Assembly (NCBI GenBank): GCA_964600165.1
Contig: CAZRIP010000039.1
Span: 1-28,936, forward strand
Origin: CAZRIP01 sp964600165
GTDB lineage: Bacteria; Elusimicrobiota; Elusimicrobia; UBA1565; UBA9628
Direction: 5' to 3'
Length of the DNA stretch: 28,936 nt
The notes beneath the pieces were generated by a model that saw nothing but the letters and a program-made list of their open reading frames with translations, was not told the origin of the DNA and searched no databases. This document shows positions 16,022-22,967 of the stretch, one piece after another; positions within the stretch are counted from its first letter, which is position 1; every line of letters begins with the position of its first letter. The translations under genes were made by a program, and so were the position numbers.

Positions 16022-16906
16022 TTAGCGCTCCCCCCACTTGAGCTTGCGGCGCAGCACCTCGTAATAGGAGCGCTTGGGGTTGATCAGGAGCTTGAAAGGA
16101 TGGTCGTAGCGCGTGACGCGCACCTCGTCGCCCACCTTGAGCGCGCAGCCGAGCTGGCCGTCCAAGGACATCAGGGCGCGCGGCGCCGTTTCGTGCGAGT
16201 GGCGCGTCGTGAGCGTGATCGACATCGGCTCCTGGGCCGGTATGATCAACGGGCGCTGCGTCAGCGTGTGCGGGCAGATCGGCGCGATCAAGAGCACGTC
16301 CAAGCCCGGGTCGACGATCGGGCCCGAGGCCGCGAGCGCGTAGGCCGTCGAGCCGGTCGGCGTCGAGACGATCAGGCCGTCGCCGAAATAATCGGCGACG
16401 AAACGGCCGGAGGAGCTCGTGCGCAGGGAGATCGCGCGCGCCTGATCGCCGCAGCGGATCACGCAGTCGTTGAGCGCGATGTTCGGCCCGAAGACGCGCT
16501 TGCCTTCGCGGACGGCCTCGACGGCGATCATCGCGCGCTCCTCGATCTGGAACTTGCCGGCGAGGATCGCGTCGCAGTCCCGGGTGAAATCGGCCGCGTC
16601 GGTCCCCGAGAGAAAGCCCAATCCCCCCGAGTTGATGCCGAGCAGCGGAATCGAATGCGGCGCCAAGAGCCGCGCGGCGCGCAGCATCGTACCGTCGCCG
16701 CCGAGCGCGACGGCGACGTCGGCCATGCGCAGCTTGTCGTCGATGCGGCCGTTGCGCGCGATCCAGACCTTGACCTTGCGCCGCTTGAGCGCGTCGACGA
16801 CGACCTTCGTCATCCGGACCGCCTCGGGCTTGGCGTCATTATAAAAGAGCACGACCGAATTGATCGGCCGGGCTTCGGAATGAGCGGATTTCGATTCGGC
16901 TGCCAT
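16022..16906 (-). CDS. nadK: NAD kinase
   Basis: Predicted 294-aa kinase that phosphorylates NAD to NADP in the cytoplasm. It shows SVVLFYNDAKPEAV (start of the fold), the GGDGT motif (ALGGDGTMLRAARL), LGINSGGLGFL, NDCVIRCG at the usual NE/ND position, and TPTGSTAYALAASGPIVDP. It ends SLDGQLGC...VRVTRYDHPFKLLI and RSYYEVLRRKLKWGE. I chose ATG 16906, which has GAGG nine bases upstream; an in-frame ATG at 16963 would add a non-homologous leader. From ATG 16906 the gene overlaps the end of comEC by 68 bases. It is four bases from recN. Confidence 0.94.
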   Translation of the reverse strand: MAAESKSAHSEARPINSVVLFYNDAKPEAVRMTKVVVDALKRRKVKVWIARNGRIDDKLRMADVAVALGGDGTMLRAARLLAPHSIPLLGINSGGLGFLSGTDAADFTRDCDAILAGKFQIEERAMIAVEAVREGKRVFGPNIALNDCVIRCGDQARAISLRTSSSGRFVADYFGDGLIVSTPTGSTAYALAASGPIVDPGLDVLLIAPICPHTLTQRPLIIPAQEPMSITLTTRHSHETAPRALMSLDGQLGCALKVGDEVRVTRYDHPFKLLINPKRSYYEVLRRKLKWGER

Positions 16907-18551
16907 CCGTGGTGACCTCGACGGCGGAACTTCTGAGGCGAGGGGCCAGTATATCAAATTCATCCTCTCGTCTCGCGACGCTCGGCGGGGCGAAGCCGCA
17001 GCAGACGGCGCCCGCGCAGGCGCGGAAATCGCGCGCGTCGACGATCCGCTCGATCCGCGATACGCCCTCCTCGGCGAGGGCGCGAGACAAGAGCGAGCGC
17101 GGCGCCGCGCCGACGAGCCAGGGGTCTCTTCCGGCGAAAAACACCAAGGCGCCCACGCGGCCGCGCGGCTGGCTGAAATAAACGACGCGCAGCAGCGGAG
17201 TCCGCGCGCGCGAAGCGGCCCGGCCGCCGAGCCAGACGGCGGCTCCCGTCACGGCCAGCGCGAGGCGCGCCTTTCTCCCCGCGGGCATGAGCGCGGCGAC
17301 GGCGAGCGAGTAGTAGCCGGCGACGGCCGCGAGCGGCATCGGCGCCAAGGCGACGCTCGACCACTGAGACGACGCGAAAAAAAAGACCGCCGAGGCGAAC
17401 AGGCGCGCTCCCGCGCCGACGAGCCGGCCCGCGACCGCGCCGAGCCCGGCGGCCTCGGCCGCCTGGAGAAGCCACCCGGCGGCCGCGAGCGCGGCCGCGA
17501 GCGGCCCGCAGACGAGGTTGGCAGCCGGCGCCGCGAGGGAGCCCTTGCCGAAGACGTTCGCGAAGACCGGCCATAGCATCACCTGCACGACGACGGTGAT
17601 GAGCAGCGCGCTAGCCGCGCGCGAGCGCCCCGCGAGCCTCGGAAGCACGAGGACCAAGCCGGCCATCGCGGCGTACGTCATCTGAAACCCGGCGGTGAAT
17701 GGCGCGCGCGGGTCGAGCGCGAGGACGGCAAGGGCCGACAGGACGAGCGCCTGCGGGGCGTCGGGCTCGCGCCCGAGCAGCCGCGCGCCGAAGTAGGCCG
17801 CCGCCGTGAGATACGCCCGCAGATAGGGCGGCTCGGCCCCGACCATGAGCACGTAAAAAGCCCCGGCCGCGGCGCAGAGCGCGTAGCGCGCCGCGAGTCC
17901 CAGCGGCAGGAGCCCGCACCACAACGCGCAGAGCGCGAGCACGAGGCCGACTTTCGCGCCCGAAGGCACGACGAGGTGCATGAGCCCCGAGTCCTGCAGC
18001 GCCGAGTTGAGCGCGCGCGGCAGCGCGCCTTTATAGCCCAGCATGAGGCCCTCGAGCAGGCGCGCCTCGCCGGGCGCCAGGCGACGGCGCAAGACGTCCT
18101 GCGCGCGGCGGCGCGCGCCCTCGGCCGCGGCCGCCGGCCGCCACCGCGCGGGGACCTCCGCGTCCTCGATCGACGCTTCTTTAGCCTCGACGACTCCGGA
18201 CAAGCCGCGGTCCTCGAGGAAAGCCGCCTCGTCGAAGTCGCCGGGATTGCGCGGCGAGCGGCCGGGACGCAGCCGCCCGATCAAGCGCACGCGCATGCCA
18301 GGCCTAAAGAGGGCGTTTCGCTCCGGCTGCCTCGGCAGTCGGACCAAGAAGCGGTAAGGGCCGGAATCGACGAGCGTTTTTTCGCCGCGCAGATCCTCGC
18401 GCAGCGGCCCGGCGACGCGCGCGAGGAGCCCGAGCTCGACGGGCCGCCGCGCGGCGACGGCCGGACGCAGCCGCCCGCGCGCGCGCAGCGCGCACAGCGC
18501 CGCGAGCGCGAGGACGAGCGTCCAGACCGCCGGGCGCCGGAGCCAACCCAT
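16839..18551 (-). CDS. comEC: ComEC/Rec2-type DNA-uptake channel protein, reduced C-terminus
   Basis: Predicted 570-aa polytopic inner-membrane protein. It opens with a membrane segment (WTLVLALAALCAL), then an extracytoplasmic OB-like DUF4131 region ending in NPGDFDEAAFLEDRGL (about 102-117), then the Competence domain from GLMLGYKGALPRALNSALQDSGLMHL (about 168-192) with many hydrophobic helices. The usual SGLH is SGAK here. After the helices, LLRVVYFSQPRGRVGALVFFAGRD and ...GVSRIERIV recall the metallo-beta-lactamase domain of canonical ComEC, but no HxHxDH motif exists, so that domain is degenerate. ComEC passes single-stranded DNA into the cytoplasm during transformation. I chose ATG 18551, just before the first membrane helix and eight bases after an ECF-like -10; ATG 18587 is in frame. 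It probably heads comEC-nadK-recN-gltX. Confidence 0.82.
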   Translation of the reverse strand: MGWLRRPAVWTLVLALAALCALRARGRLRPAVAARRPVELGLLARVAGPLREDLRGEKTLVDSGPYRFLVRLPRQPERNALFRPGMRVRLIGRLRPGRSPRNPGDFDEAAFLEDRGLSGVVEAKEASIEDAEVPARWRPAAAAEGARRRAQDVLRRRLAPGEARLLEGLMLGYKGALPRALNSALQDSGLMHLVVPSGAKVGLVLALCALWCGLLPLGLAARYALCAAAGAFYVLMVGAEPPYLRAYLTAAAYFGARLLGREPDAPQALVLSALAVLALDPRAPFTAGFQMTYAAMAGLVLVLPRLAGRSRAASALLITVVVQVMLWPVFANVFGKGSLAAPAANLVCGPLAAALAAAGWLLQAAEAAGLGAVAGRLVGAGARLFASAVFFFASSQWSSVALAPMPLAAVAGYYSLAVAALMPAGRKARLALAVTGAAVWLGGRAASRARTPLLRVVYFSQPRGRVGALVFFAGRDPWLVGAAPRSLLSRALAEEGVSRIERIVDARDFRACAGAVCCGFAPPSVARREDEFDILAPRLRSSAVEVTTDGSRIEIRSFRSPADQFGRALL

Positions 18552-18559
18552 GCAGCGGA

Positions 18560-18587
18560 TACGAGCGACCCCCCGAAAAAGTTCCAT
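18560..18587 (-). promoter_or_regulatory. 28-bp repeat copy 1: ECF-sigma-like promoter of comEC
   Basis: On the minus strand: GGAACT (18585-18580), a 16-base spacer containing TTTTC and a six-G run, then CGTA (18563-18560). GGAAC-N16-CGT/CGTA is the architecture of ECF-sigma promoters. The comEC ATG 18551 follows after eight bases, which would give a leaderless or nearly leaderless mRNA. The 28 bases match 27823-27850 (opposite strand) at 27 of 28 positions. The promoter reading is inferred; the repeat is directly seen. Confidence 0.6.
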
Positions 18588-18602
18588 CCTCCGTCGCGGC
18601 GC

Positions 18603-18631
18603 TTGACCCCCGTTCGGCAATGAGGTTGAAT
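18603..18631 (+). promoter_or_regulatory. Possible promoter of anmK
   Basis: TTGACC (18603-18608), 17-base spacer, TTGAAT (18626-18631; 4 of 6), then five bases to the ATG of anmK. No Shine-Dalgarno is apparent. If real, the transcript would be leaderless or nearly so. Confidence 0.4.
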
Positions 18632-18636
18632 CGGCC

Positions 18637-19713
18637 ATGCCTTCCCTGCGCGCCGTCGGGCTCATGTCCGGGACCTCGGCCGACGGGATCACGGCGGCCC
18701 TCGTGCGCATCGATGAGGCGCGCGCCGCCGTCCTCGATTTCAGGACCTTCCCTTATCCCACCGCGCTCAGGAAGCGCGTGCTCGCCGCGGCGTCGCTTTC
18801 CGCGCCGGAGCTCTCGCGTCTGAACTTCGAGCTAGGCGAGGCGTTCGCGGCCGCGGCCAGGAAGATCCTCCGCGGCCGCCGCGCCGACGTGATCGGCTCG
18901 CACGGGCAGACGGTCTGGCACGGGCCCGACGCCGCGCCGGCGAACACGCTTCAGCTCGGCGAGCCGTCGGTCATCGCCGAGCGGACCGGGATCGCAGTGG
19001 TCGCCGATTTCCGGCCGCGCGACATGGCCGCGGGCGGCCAGGGAGCGCCGCTCGTGCCGGCGTTCGACGAGTTTCTCTTTCAGAAAGGGCCCATTCGAGC
19101 CGTCGTGAATGTCGGAGGCGTCGCCAACGTGTCGATCGTCGGGAAGGGCCGCTTATGGTCGGCCTTCGACACCGGCCCCGGCAACGGCCTGATGGACCTC
19201 GCGATGACGCTCGCGACGGGAAAGGCGATGGACCGCCACGGCGCGATCGCATCGCGAGGCGAAGTAGACTGCGCCGCGGTCCGCGCCATGCTCGCGCACC
19301 CTTATTTCAAACGGCCGGCGCCGAAGTCGCTTGATAAGAACGCGTTCGGAGAGGCGTTCTTGCGCCGCCACTTGGGAAAGCCGACACGCGCGCGCTTGCC
19401 CGGGATTCTCGCGACCCTTAACGCCTTCACGGCGTGCTCGATCGCCGACGCGCTGCCGCGCCGGCCGAAGGTCGAAGAGGTCGTCGTCAGCGGCGGAGGC
19501 GCCTTCAACAAGACGCTCATGCGAAACCTCGAGACGCTGCTGGCGCCCGTCCCCGTGACGACGACCGACCGCTACGGCGTGCCGATCATGGCGAAAGAAG
19601 CCGCCTGCTTCGCCTGGCTCGCGGCCCGCGCCTGGCAAGGAAAGCCCAACAACTGCCCCGCCGCCACGGGCGCCGCGGGCAAACGAATCCTCGGCAAGAT
19701 CGTCCCCGCTTAG
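18637..19713 (+). CDS. anmK: Anhydro-N-acetylmuramic acid kinase
   Basis: Predicted 358-aa sugar kinase of the ASKHA fold that converts 1,6-anhydro-MurNAc from peptidoglycan turnover to MurNAc-6-phosphate. N-terminal GLMSGTSADGI is the AnmK signature. SHGQTVWHGP, TLQLGEPSVIAERTGIAVVADFRPRDMAAGGQGAPLVP, NVGGVANVSIV and the ATP-site AFDTGPGNGLMDLA follow, with VVVSGGGAFNKTLMRNL and a C-terminal PIMAKEAACFAWLAARAW. Length is typical. It is divergent from comEC, with an 85-bp gap, and ends in TAG that overlaps the convergent downstream gene by four bases. Other murein-recycling genes are not present here. Confidence 0.95.
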   Translation: MPSLRAVGLMSGTSADGITAALVRIDEARAAVLDFRTFPYPTALRKRVLAAASLSAPELSRLNFELGEAFAAAARKILRGRRADVIGSHGQTVWHGPDAAPANTLQLGEPSVIAERTGIAVVADFRPRDMAAGGQGAPLVPAFDEFLFQKGPIRAVVNVGGVANVSIVGKGRLWSAFDTGPGNGLMDLAMTLATGKAMDRHGAIASRGEVDCAAVRAMLAHPYFKRPAPKSLDKNAFGEAFLRRHLGKPTRARLPGILATLNAFTACSIADALPRRPKVEEVVVSGGGAFNKTLMRNLETLLAPVPVTTTDRYGVPIMAKEAACFAWLAARAWQGKPNNCPAATGAAGKRILGKIVPA

Positions 19714-20594
19714 GGGACGCGCTCGATCGACTGGACGGGGTGAATCTCCCAGTCCGTGAAGCGCTTCTCCTTCGGATCGAAGTCGTGCTCGGCCGGATGG
19801 AAGTAATCCCAGTAGGTCCAGCCCGTCACGCGCACCTTGTCGCCCACCTTGGGCTTGATGAAATGCGGGTGCAAGAGCAGCCACTCGGGCGTGATCTCGA
19901 GGTGAAGGTCGCCGATATTGAAGCAGTAGTCCTGGTCGAACTCGCGCCCGTCCGTGGTCCAGTTGACGACGCCCTCCACCTGCGCGCCGATCTGCACGTG
20001 CAGCTTGTCGGCCAGGATGTCATCGACCGTGGTCTTCGTGATCGTCTTCGGGCGCTTGAGGCGGTGCTTCATCAGGAAGATCGTGACCGGAAAGATGTGC
20101 TTGAACTTCTCGAGCGGCACGTCCTCGGGAAAGAGCTTGAACATCTCCTGGGTGTCCGGCTGCGCGTCGGGGATCGGGAACGCCTCGTCGAGCCGCTTGT
20201 TCATCTCCTCGACCGTGCCGCCCTCGTCGGCGACCCAGCCCGGAGTCAGCGCGATGATGGCGGCGAAATCGCCGGCATAATCCTTGGCCCACGTCTTCTT
20301 GGGGAGGCCCGCGTAAACGGCGTCGAGCTTGTCGAGCGCGGACACGCCCTCGATCGAGAACGTCTCGGCGCGCAGCTTGGCGATCGCGTCGCGGCCGTTT
20401 TGCGCGAGCTTTTCGAGGTCCTCTTCGTCTCCCGACTTGAGAGCGGCGGAGATGCGCCGCAGCTCGATCGAAAGCTTGGCCGCGTCGGCGGCCTGCTGGG
20501 CCTTGCGCACGGCGGAGCCGAGGCCGCCTTGCGAGAAGGCCGGCCCGGCGAGCAAAAGGGTCGCAACGGCCGCGGCGAGCTTTGTCGTCGTCAT
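19710..20594 (-). CDS. Exported protein of unknown function
   Basis: Predicted 294-aa protein with a signal peptide (MTTTKLAAAVATLLLAGPAFSQ, cleavage likely near FSQ-G), so periplasmic or secreted. Residues about 25-75 are helical and charged (AVRKAQQAADAAKLSIELRRI). Then comes a region with FAAIIALTPGWVADEGG and LFPEDVPLEKFKHIFPVTIFLMKHR. The C-terminal 100 residues (LHVQIGAQVEGVVNWTTDG, CFNIGDLHLEITPEWLLL, KVGDKVRVTGWTYWDYFH, then WEIHPVQSIERV) look like a beta-barrel domain with the WEIHPV ending seen in OB-fold-like proteins with a related motif. I cannot assign a function. Its stop overlaps the end of anmK tail to tail by four bases; its start faces away from the GMC gene cluster, with a 23-bp gap. 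Confidence 0.8.
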   Translation of the reverse strand: MTTTKLAAAVATLLLAGPAFSQGGLGSAVRKAQQAADAAKLSIELRRISAALKSGDEEDLEKLAQNGRDAIAKLRAETFSIEGVSALDKLDAVYAGLPKKTWAKDYAGDFAAIIALTPGWVADEGGTVEEMNKRLDEAFPIPDAQPDTQEMFKLFPEDVPLEKFKHIFPVTIFLMKHRLKRPKTITKTTVDDILADKLHVQIGAQVEGVVNWTTDGREFDQDYCFNIGDLHLEITPEWLLLHPHFIKPKVGDKVRVTGWTYWDYFHPAEHDFDPKEKRFTDWEIHPVQSIERVP

Positions 20595-20611
20595 TTCGAA
20601 AATCCTACAAT
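20582..20611 (+). promoter_or_regulatory. Possible promoter of the GMC gene cluster
   Basis: TTGTCG (20582-20587), 18 bases, TACAAT (20606-20611; 5 of 6 to the -10 consensus), then six bases to GTG 20618. The elements overlap the first codons of the divergent exported-protein gene. A leaderless or near-leaderless transcript would result. Confidence 0.4.
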
Positions 20612-20617
20612 AAATGC

Positions 20618-20977
20618 GTGGCGGGTCAAGCCGAGATCGTCGTCGAGGCGCTGCTTCCGGCCGAGGCCGGCCTGCCCTCCGCCGGAGAGGCCGGCGTTCC
20701 CGCCTTTTTGGAGCGCTTCTCGTCGGAGGCCCCGCCCGCGATGGGCTGGGCGCTGCGCGCGGCGCTGTTTTGCGCGTCGTGGCTGTCTCCGCTCCTGATC
20801 CGCCGCCTTCCCCCGCTTTCCCGCCTGGCGCCTCGGGACCGCGAGCGCGCGTTGGCCGCGATGGCGGGCTCGCGCTGGGCCGTCCTGCGCCAACTCGCGC
20901 TCTTGCTCAAGGCGACCGTCTGCTTCCATTACGGCGCGGATCCGCGGGTCCGCGCCGCGATCGGGTTTCACCGATGA
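20618..20977 (+). CDS. Small helical partner protein of GMC oxidoreductase
   Basis: Predicted 119-aa protein. It has VEALLPAEAGLPSAGEAGVPAFLERF, then WLSPLLIRRLPPLSRLAPRDRERALAAMAGS, and ends LRQLALLLKATVCFHYGADPRVRAAIGF. This pattern (R.LPP.SRL...R.R.L; LKA..CF.Y..DP.VR.AIG) resembles the N-terminal helical region of long-chain alcohol oxidase-type GMC enzymes and gluconate-dehydrogenase subunit 3-like proteins, here encoded separately. It may carry or help anchor the GMC subunit; that role is inferred. GTG 20618 is the chosen start, six bases after a -10-like TACAAT; the frame is open a little further upstream but would run into the opposite gene. Its TGA overlaps the GMC ATG by four bases. 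Confidence 0.72.
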   Translation: MAGQAEIVVEALLPAEAGLPSAGEAGVPAFLERFSSEAPPAMGWALRAALFCASWLSPLLIRRLPPLSRLAPRDRERALAAMAGSRWAVLRQLALLLKATVCFHYGADPRVRAAIGFHR

Positions 20978-22431
20978 TCGCGCCCGTCGCCGAGGCGGCA
21001 CGCCGCGACTACGACTACGTGATCGTCGGCTCGGGCGCCGCCGGCGCGACGGCCGCCCGAGTCCTGACGGAAGCGGGTCGTAGCGTGGCGGTCTTAGAAG
21101 AAGGTCCGGCCGTCGAGACGCGCGAGTTCGGCGATCAGGCCTGGCCCGGCTTCAAACGGATGCTGCGCGACGCCGGCGCGCAGACGGCGCGCGGACGCGC
21201 CTTCATCCCGGTGCTCCAGGGCCGCTGCCTCGGAGGCTCGACGGTCGTCAACTCGGCGATCGTCTGGCGCCTGCCCGAGGACGTCTGGCGGACCTGGCGC
21301 GACGAGCACGGCCTCGGCGCGGCGCTCCCCTATGAAAGGCTCACTTCCGCTTGGGAGCGTATCGAGAAAGAGCTCTTCATCGCGCCGACGCCGCGCGAGG
21401 CCTGGGGCGAGGTCAACCGCCTGGCCGACGACGGACGCCGCGCGCTCGGCGTCTCGGGCGCGCCGACCCGGCGCAACGTCCGCGATTGCCGCGCGAGCGC
21501 GCGCTGCCTGACCGGCTGCCCGACGGGCGCCAAGCAGAGCATGCTCGTCAGCTACCTGCCTAAAGCGGCGGCGGCCGGCGCCGTCGTCTGCGCCGACGCG
21601 CAGGTGGAGCGCGTGATTTTCAAGGGCGCGCGCGCCGTCGGCGTGGCGGGCCGGGGCTTTATGATGCGCGCGCGGCGCGGCGTCGTCGTGGCGGCCTCGG
21701 CGATCCAGTCCCCTCTCCTTCTGAAAAAAAGCGGCGTCTCCTCCGTGCACCTGGGCCGCCACTTCCAAGGCCATCCGGGCTGCGCGATGGTCGGCGTCTT
21801 CGACCGGCCGGTCGGCATGTGGCGCGGCGCGACGCAGGGCTACGACATCGACCACCACCGCGCCGACGGCCGCTTCAAGATCGAGACGATCGCGCTCCCG
21901 CCGGAGATCGCGTTCGCGCGCCTTCCGGGCGTCGGGCGGGACTGGGCGCGCCGCATCGCGGAAAGCGGGCACGCCGCCGTCTGGGCCGTGCAGATGCGCG
22001 CGCATGCCGAAGGCTCGGTCGGCGCGGGGCCCTTCGGCGCCGACATCAAGTTCTCCCTCGATCGCCGCGACATGGTCAACATGCGCCGCGGCCTGCGCTT
22101 CACGGCGGAGCTCTTCTTCGCGGCCGGCGCGCGCGAGGTGCTGCCGGGGATCCACGGGCTGCCCGAGAGCCTCAAGCCCGGCGAGGCATGGCGCCTCGAG
22201 GCCGGCCCCGACGACCCGGCCTGCTACTCGATGATCCTCTCGCACCTTTTCGGCACGGCGCGCATGAGCCTCAAGGCCTGCGACGGCGCGGTGGGACCGG
22301 ACTTCCGCGTCCACGGCGCCGACAACCTCTACGTCGTCGACTCGTCGGTCTTTCCGACCAACATCGGCGTCAACCCGCAGCACTCGATCATGGCGGCGGC
22401 TTGGCTCGCCGCGGAAAGGATGGCGGGCTGA
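20974..22431 (+). CDS. GMC-family FAD oxidoreductase
   Basis: Predicted 485-aa flavoprotein of the glucose-methanol-choline family that oxidises an alcohol group. The N-terminal dinucleotide motif is DYVIVGSGAAGATAARVLTEAGRSVAVLEEG. LQGRCLGGSTVVNSAIVWRLPEDVW is the GMC signature 1-like region. RASARCLTGCPTGAKQSMLVSYLPKA carries the CxxGCPxGAK segment seen in long-chain alcohol oxidase relatives. C-terminal SHLFGTARMS and LYVVDSSVFPTNIGVNPQHSIMAAAWLAAE form the GMC_oxred_C catalytic region. No signal peptide. The substrate could be a long-chain or sterol-like alcohol, by inference from family resemblance only. It overlaps the upstream gene by four bases and the downstream gene by one (TGATG). 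Confidence 0.9.
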   Translation: MIAPVAEAARRDYDYVIVGSGAAGATAARVLTEAGRSVAVLEEGPAVETREFGDQAWPGFKRMLRDAGAQTARGRAFIPVLQGRCLGGSTVVNSAIVWRLPEDVWRTWRDEHGLGAALPYERLTSAWERIEKELFIAPTPREAWGEVNRLADDGRRALGVSGAPTRRNVRDCRASARCLTGCPTGAKQSMLVSYLPKAAAAGAVVCADAQVERVIFKGARAVGVAGRGFMMRARRGVVVAASAIQSPLLLKKSGVSSVHLGRHFQGHPGCAMVGVFDRPVGMWRGATQGYDIDHHRADGRFKIETIALPPEIAFARLPGVGRDWARRIAESGHAAVWAVQMRAHAEGSVGAGPFGADIKFSLDRRDMVNMRRGLRFTAELFFAAGAREVLPGIHGLPESLKPGEAWRLEAGPDDPACYSMILSHLFGTARMSLKACDGAVGPDFRVHGADNLYVVDSSVFPTNIGVNPQHSIMAAAWLAAERMAG

Positions 22432-22967
22432 TGCCGGCGAGCGCCAAATTCCTGGAGTTGGCGGGCAAGAAGCCCGGCGAGCTCGAGGCGGCGATGCGCG
22501 CGGGCGCCATGCCCTCTCTCGACTCGCTCGCGGGCTTTGAATTCCGCGGCTACAACACGCCGGCGTTCACCGCGCTGCTCGGCATCCGCAAGTTCGTCAA
22601 GGGCTTCTTCCGGTCTCCGCGCGGCTTGGAGGGCTACAACGTCCCCGCCCGTCAGAACGGCCTCGACGGCGAGTGGCTGCACAAGCCCTCGGCCGAGAGC
22701 CCCAAGCGCTTCGGGTTCTACGTCGTCGCGCCCGTCTCAGATCAAAGCCGCGACGCTCTTTATCCCAACGCCGCCTTGATCGACTACGCGGCGAGCGAGC
22801 GCAACGCGCGCTGGCGGCCCGAGCGGCTGCTGCGCGACTACCTCGTGCAGCCGGACCCGAGCGACCCCGACCTCTTCCTCGGCAAGGCGTACCTCGCGCT
22901 GCCGGCGCGCGTCCGCGTGAGCTATTTCGTCCTCGAGCGCCTGCGGGCGACGTCCTGGAAAGCGTGA
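22431..22967 (+). CDS. Conserved-looking protein of unknown function, GMC cluster
   Basis: Predicted 178-aa protein with no signal peptide or clear membrane segment. I do not recognise a named domain. Visible features: SLDSLAGFEFRGYNTPAFTA, RKFVKGFFR, GYNVPARQNGLDGEW, then RFGFYVVAPVSDQSRDALYPNAALIDYA, LLRDYLVQPDPSDPDLFLGKAYLA and RVSYFVLERLRA. The alternating hydrophobic and aromatic pattern (FGFYVV, RVSYFVLERL) suggests a beta-rich, perhaps lipocalin-like barrel; this is an inference. It is translated in lock-step with the GMC enzyme (TGATG) and the next phosphodiesterase (GTGA), so it may bind the substrate or product of the GMC enzyme. Base use matches its neighbours. Confidence 0.78.
   Translation: MPASAKFLELAGKKPGELEAAMRAGAMPSLDSLAGFEFRGYNTPAFTALLGIRKFVKGFFRSPRGLEGYNVPARQNGLDGEWLHKPSAESPKRFGFYVVAPVSDQSRDALYPNAALIDYAASERNARWRPERLLRDYLVQPDPSDPDLFLGKAYLALPARVRVSYFVLERLRATSWKA

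Noticed and set aside
16907..16963. Longer NAD kinase start at 16963
   Set aside because: The extra residues have no NadK homology and increase the overlap with comEC; ATG 16906 has a GAGG at good spacing.
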